A DNA stretch of 64,000 nt from an uncultured Chryseobacterium sp. (GTDB lineage: Bacteria; Bacteroidota; Bacteroidia; Flavobacteriales; Weeksellaceae), in assembly GCA_913776245.1 (NCBI GenBank), contig CAJYLO010000011.1, forward strand, positions 39,774 to 103,773. Direction: 5' to 3'. The position numbers were made by a program, and so were the translations under genes. This document shows positions 17,488 through 26,186 of this stretch, piece after piece. How positions within the stretch are numbered: position 1 is the first letter of the stretch; each line of letters opens with the position of its first letter. Below the pieces are notes generated by a model. The model did no database searches. It was not told the DNA's origin and saw nothing but the letters and a program-made list of their open reading frames with translations.

Positions 17488-19089
17488 TCAAGGTGCGGAT
17501 TTTTCTAAATCACTGATGATTTTTCTGAGTTCCGACCTTTCTTCTGAAGTCAATTTTTTCTGAACGAATCCATTTTTATCACGTTGAGGGAAAACATTAT
17601 AATATTCATACGTTTTCAGCCAATATAATGACATTGCCGGAAACGGTGTTTTGTATATTAATTTTCTTGTCGCATTGAATTTAAGATTCCCAAGCTGATA
17701 AGATTTATAGCTGTCTTCGTGAAATTCAACAGGCCTGATGAGCTGTGATACGGTAAATCCCGACATCCATTTTCCCATATGAAATCTGTGCTTCACGAAA
17801 CCCGGAAAACTAAAAAGAACAGCTATCAAAACCGATAAAAACACAGCAATTACAATTGTTTTATTATAAGCAATGTCCTTGAATAAAAGAAAAAAGGTAA
17901 TTAAATAAACATCAATAAAAAAACGGTATTGAGCCGAAAAGATAATGAGTATGGCGAACTTTATAAAAATACTTATAAAAATCAATTTATAAATCATTCC
18001 TTGTCTTTTAACTGCTAAAAAGCCTAAAATAGCTATACAAAAAATAATCCCGATATTGAAGGCCGATTTATAGCCGGACATCAGCCAGTGATAAGTCTTC
18101 TGCCAGATATTAAACTCTGATATCTGCTGATAAGAATATGCCATATCATAGGATTTCATCAATCCGATTTGAGAAGAATAAGTCAATATTTCCTTACTCG
18201 GCTGCCAAGGGATATCAAGGTCTAATACTGATAATGGAAAAACAGGAAACCCAAAAAGCCAGAGATTTTTTACTATAAACAACAACCCGAAAAGAAAAAT
18301 TGGAATCAGAGATCTTAATTTAAAGTTCCGGGAGTAAAAACTTTCTAAAATAACCAGAATTGGTAACCAAAAGGAAATAGGCTTTATACAAAAAGCAAAG
18401 AGTGAAAGCGCCAGAATAAAAGTATTATTTCTTCCCTCAATAAGCTCATTAAAAACAACCAATGTGAGAATAAATATCGGCAGATCCGGGCTGGGCTGCT
18501 GTATGAAAATCAGAAAAAAAGGAAAAAACAAGAGAAAAACGGGTCTCTTATTTTGGTAAATATAGATCAGAAAAAGGACTAAAACATAGGTATTAATCCT
18601 GAAATTAACATCAATAAAATCAGAAAACCCTGCCTGATAGATATGCCAGAAAGAGGTCTGCCCAAGCAAAAGATCTAGGTTCGATACTCCTTTTACAAAA
18701 CCTGTTTCCTTAAGATAATTTATGGTAGGAACATAATAGCTGTAATGGTCATATAAATAAGGAGAAAATGATCCCAGAAAAAGAATGAGGATCAAAAGCA
18801 TCCAGAACCAGAAATCTAAATTTTTCCGGAAGTCAAGTATTCTAAAATCTTTTCCCCTGATAAACCATAAAAATCCAGATAAGCCCAGCATAAACAGTAT
18901 CATTTCTACCCTGCAATCTATGAGTACAACAAAAGCAACCAATGTTTGAATAAAAATGGTTCCCATCATTCCGCACAAAGAAACTTTAAGAAAATCAAGT
19001 TCTTTAATTTTCAGGAATCTACTGATGAGAAATCCATTACCAAAATTGATAATGAGAAGGAATATTACGGTTTTTAAAATTATAAACAT
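17488..19089 (-). CDS. Large multi-pass membrane protein, LIC_10190-like or GT-C-like
   Basis: The protein is 533 aa with 11-13 hydrophobic segments spread over residues 1-430 and a soluble C-terminal tail of about 100 residues (from GFVKHRFHMGKW). Segment 1 is IILKTVIFLLIINFGNGFL. A loop after the third helix, SPYLYDHYSYYVPTINYLK, resembles the acidic first loop of GT-C glycosyltransferases, and the whole resembles the LIC_10190 membrane family as I recall it. The substrate is unknown. It is alone between ruvB and a lipoprotein gene, with no glycan genes near it. Confidence 0.72.
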   Translation of the reverse strand: MFIILKTVIFLLIINFGNGFLISRFLKIKELDFLKVSLCGMMGTIFIQTLVAFVVLIDCRVEMILFMLGLSGFLWFIRGKDFRILDFRKNLDFWFWMLLILILFLGSFSPYLYDHYSYYVPTINYLKETGFVKGVSNLDLLLGQTSFWHIYQAGFSDFIDVNFRINTYVLVLFLIYIYQNKRPVFLLFFPFFLIFIQQPSPDLPIFILTLVVFNELIEGRNNTFILALSLFAFCIKPISFWLPILVILESFYSRNFKLRSLIPIFLFGLLFIVKNLWLFGFPVFPLSVLDLDIPWQPSKEILTYSSQIGLMKSYDMAYSYQQISEFNIWQKTYHWLMSGYKSAFNIGIIFCIAILGFLAVKRQGMIYKLIFISIFIKFAILIIFSAQYRFFIDVYLITFFLLFKDIAYNKTIVIAVFLSVLIAVLFSFPGFVKHRFHMGKWMSGFTVSQLIRPVEFHEDSYKSYQLGNLKFNATRKLIYKTPFPAMSLYWLKTYEYYNVFPQRDKNGFVQKKLTSEERSELRKIISDLEKSAP

Positions 19090-19154
19090 AAAAAAGATTG
19101 CCTATAAAAATAAGCAATCTTTCCGTGTTAAAAATATATATGAAGAAATTTACT

Positions 19155-19691
19155 CTACTTCTGAACCCTTCCGGATTTTCTGTCCTCTGCCCTACCAATT
19201 GTATAACCTGTTGCACCACCGGCTATACCACCGATTACCGCACCTAGTCCTGGGTTTTTCTTAGAAATAATTGCACCGGCAGCTGCACCACCAACAGTAC
19301 CAATAACTGTACCTTTTGCTGCACTACTCCAGCCTTTTTTCTGCGTTGCGGTAGTGCCTGTAGAAGACGATGTTCCTGAAGAACTGGATCCTGATGATGT
19401 TCCGGCATATGAAGCTGAAGAACTTCTAGGACTGTTTCTGTAGACTACACGCTCTTTTACCTGCGTTTTTTTTGCTTTCTCTTCGGCAACTTTATTTAAA
19501 CTGTCTTTTTGTTTTTCGAAATTGATTTTTTCTTTTTCAATGGCAAGCTTTTGTTTTTCCAAATCTATCTGTCTTGCCTGGTAATCCAATTTTTGTTGTT
19601 CCAAAGATGTTGTCGTCTGCAGTTTTTCATCTTTATTACAAGAAGTTAATAATAAAACTGAAAACGCTCCGGTTAAAAATAAGCTTTTCAT
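19155..19691 (-). CDS. Glycine-zipper lipoprotein with coiled coil
   Basis: The protein is 178 aa from ATG 19691; a GTG at 19709 is possible but adds nothing. The lipobox LLLTSC puts the lipid cysteine at residue 18. Residues of about 30-75 form a charged coiled coil (QQKLDYQARQIDLEKQKLAI). A serine- and threonine-rich linker (SSGSSSSGTSSSTG) and a C-terminal glycine-zipper (GTVIGTVGGAAAGAIISKKN, IGGIAGGATGYTIGRAE) follow. Such YMGG-like zippers insert in or associate with the outer membrane. Its role is unknown. Confidence 0.82.
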   Translation of the reverse strand: MKSLFLTGAFSVLLLTSCNKDEKLQTTTSLEQQKLDYQARQIDLEKQKLAIEKEKINFEKQKDSLNKVAEEKAKKTQVKERVVYRNSPRSSSASYAGTSSGSSSSGTSSSTGTTATQKKGWSSAAKGTVIGTVGGAAAGAIISKKNPGLGAVIGGIAGGATGYTIGRAEDRKSGRVQK

Positions 19692-19784
19692 AACATTTAA
19701 TTTATTCACAAATTGTGAAGATTACAAATCAGAGATTTCAATTATGATTCCAAAATTGATTTTTGATAGTTAAAATTTGTTAAA

Positions 19785-19813
19785 ACAAAAAAAACCGGAA
19801 TAAATCCGGTTTT
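19785..19813 (-). terminator. Terminator of purA
   Basis: AAAACCGGA (19791-19799) pairs with TCCGGTTTT (19805-19813) around a five-base loop. The minus strand continues TTTTGTTTT. It lies 20 bp past the purA stop. Confidence 0.85.
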
Positions 19814-19832
19814 ACTTTTTGCAAGATATAAT

Positions 19833-21119
19833 TCAAAAAAGCTCTTTTCTGATAATGTTCTGCGACCGCTCCGGACCTACAGAAACAAGGTAAACATTAA
19901 TACCCAGATGCTCTTCTATAAATTCAATATACTTCTTAGCATTGGCCGGAAGCTCATCATAACTTCTGGCATTGGTTATATCTTCATCCCAGCCAGCCAA
20001 TTCTTCATAGACTGGCTCATAGTCATAAAGCTTTGTAGTAGAAGATGTAAAATAATCAATAATTTTTCCGTCTTCAGTTTTATATTTTGTAGCGATTTTA
20101 AGCGGATGAATTCCGGTTAAAACATCCAGTTTTGTAATCACAAGATTGTTTATTCCGTTAATCATACAGGCATGTTTTAAAGAAACAAGGTCTAGCCAGC
20201 CGGTTCTTCTGGGTCTTCCCGTAGTCGCTCCGAACTCGAAACCGATCTGTCTGATTTTTTCGCCAAGATCATTGTCTAATTCCGTTGGGAAAGGGCCATT
20301 TCCAACTCTTGTGGTATAAGCTTTTGCTACGCCTATCAAATTTTTCAGCGCTGTAGGAGGCACACCTGCACCTGTACAAACGCCACCTGTAGAAGGTGAA
20401 GAAGATGTGACATACGGATAAGTCCCGAAGTCAATATCCAGCATCAATGCCTGTGCACCTTCGAAGAGAATATTCTTTCCATCGGCAATAGCTTCATTGA
20501 TTTCCAATTCGGTATCAACTATTCTGTCTTTCAGTTTCTCGCCCAGAGCCAGAAATTCCTGATATATTTCCTCAACATCTAAGCCCGGCTTTTCAAAATA
20601 TTTCTCAAATAACGAATTCTTGACTTTCAGGTTCTTTTCTATCTTTTCTCTCAGAACAGCCGGATTAAGAAGGTCTATCATTCTGATGCCTACTCTCGCA
20701 ATCTTATCCTCATAACAAGGACCGATGCCTTTTTTGGTAGTTCCGATCTGTGTTCCGCCGTGCTCCTCTTCCCTGTAAGTGTCCAACAAAATGTGATAAG
20801 GCATTATAACATGAGACCTACGGCTGATGAAAACGTGATCCGTTTTTAATCCTTTGCTTTCTATCTGCTCTATTTCTTTTATAAATGCTTTGGGATTAAC
20901 GACAACGCCATTAGCGATGATACATTTACCTTTACACTGAAGAACACCAGAAGGCAACAGATGCAAAACAAACTTTTCATCTCCTACATATACCGTATGT
21001 CCGGCATTATCACCGCCCTGGAACCGGACAACGTAATCTGATTTTGCTGAGAGGACATCCGTAATCTTCCCTTTGCCTTCGTCTCCATACTGAAGACCTA
21101 CAACAACATAAGTTGACAT
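19833..21119 (-). CDS. purA: Adenylosuccinate synthetase
   Basis: The protein is 428 aa, full length. It begins STYVVVGLQYGDEGKGK with the GTP/IMP loop at 12-18; then QGGDNAGHTVYV, GTTKKGIGPCYEDK, and the late GRPRRTGWLDLVSLKHA and TKLDVLTG motifs. It joins IMP and aspartate with GTP, the first committed step from IMP to AMP. It has a strong promoter at 21145 and a terminator at 19791, so it is monocistronic. Confidence 0.97.
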   Translation of the reverse strand: MSTYVVVGLQYGDEGKGKITDVLSAKSDYVVRFQGGDNAGHTVYVGDEKFVLHLLPSGVLQCKGKCIIANGVVVNPKAFIKEIEQIESKGLKTDHVFISRRSHVIMPYHILLDTYREEEHGGTQIGTTKKGIGPCYEDKIARVGIRMIDLLNPAVLREKIEKNLKVKNSLFEKYFEKPGLDVEEIYQEFLALGEKLKDRIVDTELEINEAIADGKNILFEGAQALMLDIDFGTYPYVTSSSPSTGGVCTGAGVPPTALKNLIGVAKAYTTRVGNGPFPTELDNDLGEKIRQIGFEFGATTGRPRRTGWLDLVSLKHACMINGINNLVITKLDVLTGIHPLKIATKYKTEDGKIIDYFTSSTTKLYDYEPVYEELAGWDEDITNARSYDELPANAKKYIEFIEEHLGINVYLVSVGPERSQNIIRKELF

Positions 21120-21144
21120 ATTTACTTTTTATTTAGATTATTGG

Positions 21145-21175
21145 CAAAGTTAAATTTTAAATATGGCTTAGCAAA
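21145..21175 (-). promoter_or_regulatory. Promoter of purA
   Basis: On the minus strand TTTG (21175-21172), 19 bp, TAACTTTG (21152-21145), then 25 bp to the ATG. Both elements match the Bacteroidota consensus exactly. It lies downstream of the hairpin at 21194, so that hairpin is not in the purA leader. Confidence 0.75.
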
Positions 21176-21186
21176 ATCACAGAAAT

Positions 21187-21216
21187 AAAAAAACCCTCTT
21201 ACAATCAATAAGAGGG
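21187..21216 (-). terminator. Orphan terminator-like hairpin upstream of purA
   Basis: CCCTCTTA (21194-21201) and TAAGAGGG (21209-21216) form a perfect 8-bp stem. The minus strand continues in seven T (21193-21187). No annotated gene lies on the minus strand above it before asnB, which is divergent. It most likely ends a small transcript that starts near 21280. Confidence 0.7.
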
Positions 21217-21285
21217 CAAAAACACAAATGATGAAAAAATTATAAACGCATCACTGCATCCATAATACAATTTTCAATACAAAAA
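21190..21285 (-). ncRNA. Candidate small RNA or leader transcript between purA and asnB
   Basis: The stretch ends in the orphan terminator. Above it on the minus strand there is a TTTG, then about 20 bp, then a TACGATTTTTG stretch, a distorted match to the -33/-7 pair. The putative transcript includes a seven-codon frame, MDAVMRL then stop (from about 21262), with a GATGC direct repeat. Everything but the terminator is inference. The rest of 21286-21550 is very AT-rich with no gene. Confidence 0.3.
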
Positions 21286-21553
21286 TCGTACTTTTTTTTA
21301 ATAAAAGCACCAAAAAATAATAAATTATATTATAAAATTAAAAATATTTTAAAATTAAAACAAATTAATTTAAAAAATCAAAGCATATCAAGTCCGAATA
21401 CTTATTATATTAAAAAAAAACATTAAAACGCTTTATTATTAATTTGATAGTATAAAAAATTCATTAAAACTATTTTATCGATTCAATAAAAAGAATTTAA
21501 TCTACCATTTTACAAAATAAATCTTAAATAATTAACCAAAACCTATTTTTTAT

Positions 21554-21583
21554 TTCGTTTTTAAATTTACACCTGTACTTTTG
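21554..21583 (+). promoter_or_regulatory. Promoter of asnB
   Basis: TACTTTTG (21576-21583) fits TAnnTTTG exactly; a weak -33 TTCG lies 18 bp upstream. The ATG is 38 bp further on. Confidence 0.55.
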
Positions 21584-21621
21584 TATTATAATTTTAATCA
21601 GATAAAAAAATACTATTAAAG

Positions 21622-23283
21622 ATGTGCGGAATTGTATGTGTGTTTGACACGAAACAAAAAAATGAAGTAATCAGACCCCAGATTCTGGAAATGTCCAAAA
21701 AAATAAGACACCGCGGACCGGACTGGTCAGGAATCTATCAGCACGATAATGTGATCTTTTCTCACGAGAGACTGGCAATTGTAGATCCTACTTCAGGAAA
21801 ACAACCTTTATTTACAAAAGATAAAAAAGTAGCTTTAGCAGTTAATGGAGAGATCTATAATCACCAGGAATTAAGAAAAGAATTCCCGGATTACGAATTC
21901 CTGACACAATCCGACTGTGAAGTTATTTTAGCATTATACAGAAGAGACGGCAAAAATTTCCTTGAAAAGCTAAACGGGATTTTCGCATTTGCACTTTATG
22001 ACGAAGAACATGACGCTTACCTTATCGGACGAGATCATATGGGAATTGTGCCTTTGTATATGGGCTGGGACAAGAACGGCAGCTTTTATGTAGCATCTGA
22101 ACTCAAATCGCTGGAAGGCATTTGCAATAAAATTCAAGAATTTTTGCCGGGCCATTTCCTGTATAGTAAAGATGGCCAGGAATTACAGCAGTGGTATAAA
22201 AGAGATTGGGAAGATTTTGAGAACGTTAAGGATAACGAAACCGACATATCAGCAATCAGAAAAGGCCTTGAAGACGCTGTACACAGACAGCTTATGAGCG
22301 ATGTCCCTTATGGCGTTCTACTTTCCGGCGGCTTGGATTCTACAATTATCGCCGCCGTTACGGCAAAGTTTGCCAGACAAAGAATAGAAAGCGGCGATAC
22401 ACAGGAAGCCTGGTACCCGAGACTGCACAGCTTTGCTGTTGGCTTGGAAGGATCACCGGATCTGGCAGCTGCCAGAAAAGCAGCAGACCATATTGGCTCC
22501 GTTCACCACGAAATCAAGTACACCGTTCAGGAAGGTCTGGATGCCATCAAAGATGTAATTTACCATTTGGAGACTTATGATGTAACAACTGTCCGCGCTT
22601 CTACGCCAATGTATCTTTTGGCAAGAGTGATCAAATCGATGGGCATCAAAATGGTACTTTCCGGTGAAGGTTCCGATGAGTTGTTCGGCGGTTATTTGTA
22701 TTTCCACAAAGCGCCATCTGCACAGGCTTTCCACGAAGAAACGGTGAGAAAACTAGGTAAGCTTCATCTTTATGATTGTTTAAGAGCCAACAAATCGCTT
22801 ATGGCTTGGGGAATTGAAGGAAGAGTACCTTTCCTGGACAAAGAATTTATGGATGTCGCAATGACCATTAACCCAAAAGATAAAATGATAACGCCGGAAA
22901 GAATGGAAAAATGGGTTCTGAGAAAAGCTTTTGAAGACATTCTGCCGGAAAGCATTGCCTGGAGGCAAAAAGAGCAGTTCAGTGATGGTGTAGGTTACTC
23001 CTGGATTGATACACTGAAACAAGTTGCAGAAGATGAGGTAAGCGATGAAATGATGGCTCAGGCAAAATTCAGATTCCCGATCAATACGCCTATGAGCAAG
23101 GAAGAATACCGATACAGAACAATTTTTGAATCACATTTCCCAAGTGATTCTGCGGCAAGCTGCGTGCCGTCTGTTCCATCTGTTGCTTGTTCCACACCGG
23201 TTGCATTGGAATGGGATGAAGCGTTCAAGAAAATGAACGACCCGAGTGGACGTGCTGTAAAAGTGCACGAGACTGCTTATTAA
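21622..23283 (+). CDS. asnB: Asparagine synthase B (glutamine-hydrolysing)
   Basis: The protein is 553 aa, the AsnB length. After Met removal Cys2 (MCGIVCVFD) is the class II glutaminase nucleophile; RHRGPDWSG and VNGEIYNH bind glutamine. The synthetase half has the PP-loop LSGGLDSTI at 234-242, then SGEGSDELFGGY, and WGIEGRVPFLDKEF. It makes asparagine from aspartate, glutamine and ATP. A cysteine-rich insert near residue 513 (SAASCVPSVPSVACS) is a feature of the enterobacterial-type AsnB. It has its own promoter and terminator. Confidence 0.97.
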   Translation: MCGIVCVFDTKQKNEVIRPQILEMSKKIRHRGPDWSGIYQHDNVIFSHERLAIVDPTSGKQPLFTKDKKVALAVNGEIYNHQELRKEFPDYEFLTQSDCEVILALYRRDGKNFLEKLNGIFAFALYDEEHDAYLIGRDHMGIVPLYMGWDKNGSFYVASELKSLEGICNKIQEFLPGHFLYSKDGQELQQWYKRDWEDFENVKDNETDISAIRKGLEDAVHRQLMSDVPYGVLLSGGLDSTIIAAVTAKFARQRIESGDTQEAWYPRLHSFAVGLEGSPDLAAARKAADHIGSVHHEIKYTVQEGLDAIKDVIYHLETYDVTTVRASTPMYLLARVIKSMGIKMVLSGEGSDELFGGYLYFHKAPSAQAFHEETVRKLGKLHLYDCLRANKSLMAWGIEGRVPFLDKEFMDVAMTINPKDKMITPERMEKWVLRKAFEDILPESIAWRQKEQFSDGVGYSWIDTLKQVAEDEVSDEMMAQAKFRFPINTPMSKEEYRYRTIFESHFPSDSAASCVPSVPSVACSTPVALEWDEAFKKMNDPSGRAVKVHETAY

Positions 23284-23308
23284 AACTAACATAAACTAAC
23301 TACTACAG

Positions 23309-23339
23309 AAAAACCACAAGCTTAGGCTTGTGGTTTTTT
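23309..23339 (+). terminator. Terminator of asnB
   Basis: AAAAACCACAAGC (23309-23321) pairs perfectly with GCTTGTGGTTTTT (23326-23338) around TTAG. It lies 25 bp past the stop. Confidence 0.92.
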
Positions 23340-23400
23340 CATGTTTTGATTTAATTGATACTTAGAAGCACGGATTAAAACGGGGCTATCTGATGCTTTA

Positions 23401-24915
23401 TTAATTTTTGATTATTCTCGTGTTAATATTTTTATCTTTATATCTAGTTTTAATTATATAAACTCCATTAGGGAGATTGTCAACTTTTATACTCTTTATA
23501 TTTTTACCAGATTTTACTAAACTTCCGTTTGAGGAATACAAATCGAAATTTTCTATATTCTCATCAGAATATAAAGTTTCTTTCACAGGGTTAGGGTATA
23601 AGGAAAGATTATTTTTATTTGTTTCAGTTGGCAAATCTTTTACATCTAATGCAGGTATTGATCCATTGAACCTTGCAAGGAAAATATTAGTTGTACCTGC
23701 ATATCCGCAAACCATTATTTTTCCATCACCCATAACTTCCATATCCTCTACAGTAGATAAATTACCATATCCCTGCTGTGTTTTTCCATTAGTTCCAAAA
23801 GTTGTGTCTATAGTTCCATCTGTATTTACTCTAATTAAGCCTATGTCATGATAAGATCCTGAAGAAACAGTTCCTGCTAATATTATTTTCCCGTTCGAAA
23901 GTAACTTCATAGCACTAGGGGTGTCATCTGATGTACCGATAGGTGTTGTAAAAATTCCATCTGAACTAAATGTAGTATCTAAAGTGCCGTTGGTGTTTAA
24001 CCTAACAATTCCATAATCGTTCCTTGAGCTTGATGTAGGAAATACTTCTCCACCTACAAGAATTTTACCATTACTTTGGAATGTTATTGCACATGGTTTA
24101 TCATTAGAGGAAGATGAGATTACAACTACTTGTTTCCCATCTGAACTGAAAGAAGTGTCTAAAGAACCATTAGAATTATATTTAACAATACCAAAATCTG
24201 CGAAAATTGAGGAAGATCCAGCACCATATGTAAAGCTTCCTACTGCAAATTTTCCGTCAGCATTAATTGCAATACATGTTGCGGAATCATTATTCCCTGC
24301 AAGATCTGTAGTTACTTTACCACCAGTTCCGAATGTGGTATCTAGAGTTCCGTTCGCATTTATTCTTGAGACAGCAACATCTTTGTAAGAGCCTGTGAAA
24401 GTATGTCCTACTACAAGAATTTTACCATCATTCTGTATTGCTACTGCATTAGCAACGTCTTCATTATTGCCAAAAGCTATGGTAAGTTTTCCAGTACCGT
24501 TGAATGTAGTATCTAGTGTTCCATCAGCATTTAATCTTACAATAATAAAGTCTTTTCTATTTGCACTTCCTGTATCTTCCCAATAGCCCACGGCAATAAT
24601 TTTTCCATCTGGCTGAATTTTCATATCATGAAGAACCGCAACTCCTCCTCCTAAATCTATTGTAGTGTATCCTCCAGTTCCAAAGGTGGTATCCAATTGG
24701 TTTGATGAATTGAATCTATAAAATTTAAAAGTTTGAAAATAACCATATGTACCAATTACCATTTTTTGATTGGCATCGATTTCAAGGCAAGTGCCATAAG
24801 CACCACTATCATAGATGTAAAAGCCCGAATTTCCATAAGTAGTGTCTAAAAATCCATCTTGTGAAAAAACGGATATAGAAATTAGAATAAATAATAATTT
24901 GAAGATTTGCTTCAT
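23401..24915 (-). CDS. Secreted delta-60 repeat protein with T9SS type A sorting domain
   Basis: The protein is 504 aa from ATG 24915; the ATG at 24936 is at the promoter -7 element and cannot be used. A signal peptide (MKQIFKLLFILISISVFSQ) is followed by about eight delta-60 (TIGR02608) repeats of 50-60 residues, each with a variant of NADGTLDTTFNGTGK then DGKILVVGH. The last 75 residues are a type A sorting domain (LSLYPNPVKETLYSD, then LPNGVYIIKT to NTRIIKN). The repeats are predicted to make a beta-propeller. The ligand is unknown. It is exported by T9SS and monocistronic. Confidence 0.88.
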   Translation of the reverse strand: MKQIFKLLFILISISVFSQDGFLDTTYGNSGFYIYDSGAYGTCLEIDANQKMVIGTYGYFQTFKFYRFNSSNQLDTTFGTGGYTTIDLGGGVAVLHDMKIQPDGKIIAVGYWEDTGSANRKDFIIVRLNADGTLDTTFNGTGKLTIAFGNNEDVANAVAIQNDGKILVVGHTFTGSYKDVAVSRINANGTLDTTFGTGGKVTTDLAGNNDSATCIAINADGKFAVGSFTYGAGSSSIFADFGIVKYNSNGSLDTSFSSDGKQVVVISSSSNDKPCAITFQSNGKILVGGEVFPTSSSRNDYGIVRLNTNGTLDTTFSSDGIFTTPIGTSDDTPSAMKLLSNGKIILAGTVSSGSYHDIGLIRVNTDGTIDTTFGTNGKTQQGYGNLSTVEDMEVMGDGKIMVCGYAGTTNIFLARFNGSIPALDVKDLPTETNKNNLSLYPNPVKETLYSDENIENFDLYSSNGSLVKSGKNIKSIKVDNLPNGVYIIKTRYKDKNINTRIIKN

Positions 24916-24933
24916 TTTGATAAAATTTGTTGG

Positions 24934-24941
24934 CAAATATA
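24934..24941 (-). promoter_or_regulatory. Promoter -7 element of the delta-60 gene
   Basis: On the minus strand it is TATATTTG, an exact TAnnTTTG match, 18 bp before the ATG at 24915. It overlaps the alternative start at 24936 and so argues for the shorter protein. Confidence 0.55.
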
Positions 24942-24964
24942 ATAAAATAAGAATAGTTTCACCT

Positions 24965-25122
24965 GATTACAAATCTGCGACAGCTAATCTCCGCAAGGAC
25001 TCTTCGACAAGCGTTGAAACACTCTCGCAATTCAGAAAGGACGCTTCGACGCACGTGGAAACCTTCTCGCAATTCAGAAAGGACATTTCGACTCGCGTTG
25101 AAATACTCTCACTAAAAAATAT
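24965..25122. repeat. Three 42-bp tandem repeats with a leading segment shared with 26004
   Basis: Units start at 24997, 25039 and 25081, exactly 42 bp apart. Each opens GGAC, then a variable pair of bases, TTCGAC, then a GCG/ACG-G-TGAAA-like part and CTCTCGCAATTCAGAAA. The third loses the last part. Read in one plus-strand frame the units encode RKD-ST-VETLSQF repeats of 14 aa, but that frame has no sensible start. The segment before unit 1 (24965-25000: ATTACAAATCTG, then TCTCCGCAAGGAC) returns at 26004. Its GC content is above the surroundings. Confidence 0.75.
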
Positions 25123-25300
25123 TAGACATCTTTCAATTAACCTAAAATAGGCATTTTTAATTTTATAACATACTGAAAATCAATGCTGAATATTTAATTG
25201 CAAAGATGTCTATTTTGTTTTTCATCATTTTTTACTACTTTCATATATTATGAATTTATATAAACCGTCGTGGGAATTGTGCAGAAAGAAGCTCTGATAG

Positions 25301-25926
25301 CAGGTTTGGTTGCCAAACTTAGCGGTTATATCCCAGTTGCAACAGTCTTGCGAAAAAGAACAGCTCACACAGGAAACCAAAGAAATTCTGAGGCTAGACA
25401 TACTCCGAGACCGCGCATACAACTGCATCAATCGTCTTCTGGAAGACGAATTGCTGAATGATGCACAACCTGCCAACATGGCTGCTGCCCAAAGGCTAGA
25501 AAGCATTGTGAAACGATACGATGCTGGTGCTTTGACAAAGTTTGATTACAACAAAGAATCTGCATCGCTTACCAATTTTGTGAAGACATCCGCGAGCAAG
25601 CCGCTGCCGAATTGCAACAAATCAACCTAAAAATGATCTGGATTTTCTGGAACAAAAGAACACTGATTTTATCACCTACTACTCTACCCGTGGCGATTTG
25701 CAAACGCAGATCAACAACATAGTCCCTATGAGCCGCCTGCGCAAAGAGTTGACTCCTGTTTACCGAAAACTGGTAAGCAACCTGCAAAGTGCCCAGGAGT
25801 TTATTCCCAATTATGAAACTGCCGTGCCGCAAGTTCATAGACCGCCTGAATGTGGAGATAGACAAATACACCCTCCTGATCCCGAAACCAACCCAAAAAC
25901 AAGATGACAATAAACCAGCAGCATAA
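25301..25926 (+). pseudogene. Broken DUF6261-like gene with at least three frameshifts
   Basis: Joining frames gives about 210 residues. Frame 1 from 25310 reads LAVISQLQQSCEKEQ, then RDRAYNCINRLLEDELLN and VKRYDAGALTKFDYNKESA. A shift near 25580 continues as DIREQAAAELQQINL. A shift near 25634 continues as NDLDFLEQKNTDFITYYS, then SRLRKELTPVYRKLV. A third shift near 25830 continues as FIDRLNVEIDKYTLLIPKP and ends NKPAA at stop 25924-25926. The pattern resembles DUF6261 proteins. The N-terminus is missing: stop codons lie just upstream. A terminator remains at 25931. Sequencing error is unlikely for three shifts, so it is a pseudogene. Confidence 0.7.
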
Positions 25927-25930
25927 ACCC

Positions 25931-25963
25931 AAAAGCAATAGCACCCAGTGCTGATGCTTTTTT
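25931..25963 (+). terminator. Terminator after the broken DUF6261-like gene
   Basis: AAAAGCAATAGCAC (25931-25944) pairs with GTGCTGATGCTTTT (25948-25961) around CCA, with one two-base internal mismatch, and is followed by T. It shows the gene was once an expressed unit. Confidence 0.7.
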
Positions 25964-26003
25964 ATTTTGTTTGGTAATGCGGATTTGTAATTTGTCTGTC
26001 ACG

Positions 26004-26059
26004 GGTTGCAAATCTGAGAGATCTGGTCTCCGCAAGGACATTTAGACGTACGTGTAACT
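26004..26059. repeat. Decayed second copy of the repeat at 24965
   Basis: It shares GCAAATCTG, the exact 13-mer TCTCCGCAAGGAC, and a following TT-GAC with 24965-25010, in the same orientation. A GGATTTGTAA just upstream (25981) is the inverse of TTGCAAATC. The two copies bracket the pseudogene. The rest of 26060-26150 is AT-rich and empty. Confidence 0.55.
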
Positions 26060-26156
26060 TAAATTCCAGTAATATTTGAAATAATTTAATAATATTAACA
26101 TTTGAGTTTTAAACCAATAGTCATACGCTAATTGCTAACAGCTACTTATAAATAAA

Positions 26157-26181
26157 AAACCACCAGCTAATCCGGTGGTTT
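26157..26181 (-). terminator. Terminator of the RidA/membrane-protein transcript
   Basis: AAACCACC (26157-26164) pairs with GGTGGTTT (26174-26181); on the minus strand TTTTTATTTA follows. It lies 6 bp past the stop at 26187. Confidence 0.75.
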
Positions 26182-26186
26182 ATCTA

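Noticed and set aside
21194..21216. The hairpin as a purA riboswitch or attenuator
   Set aside because: A full consensus promoter lies between the hairpin and purA, so purA mRNA does not contain it.
24842..25150. A plus-strand frame of 102 codons with three 14-residue repeats
   Set aside because: Its start lies opposite the signal-peptide codons of the delta-60 gene, it has no promoter or ribosome site, and the repeat period alone explains the open frame. Kept only as a DNA repeat.
25225..25506. A 93-codon minus-strand frame over the broken DUF6261-like gene
   Set aside because: The plus-strand reading gives a recognisable protein over three frames, so the minus frame is a by-product.
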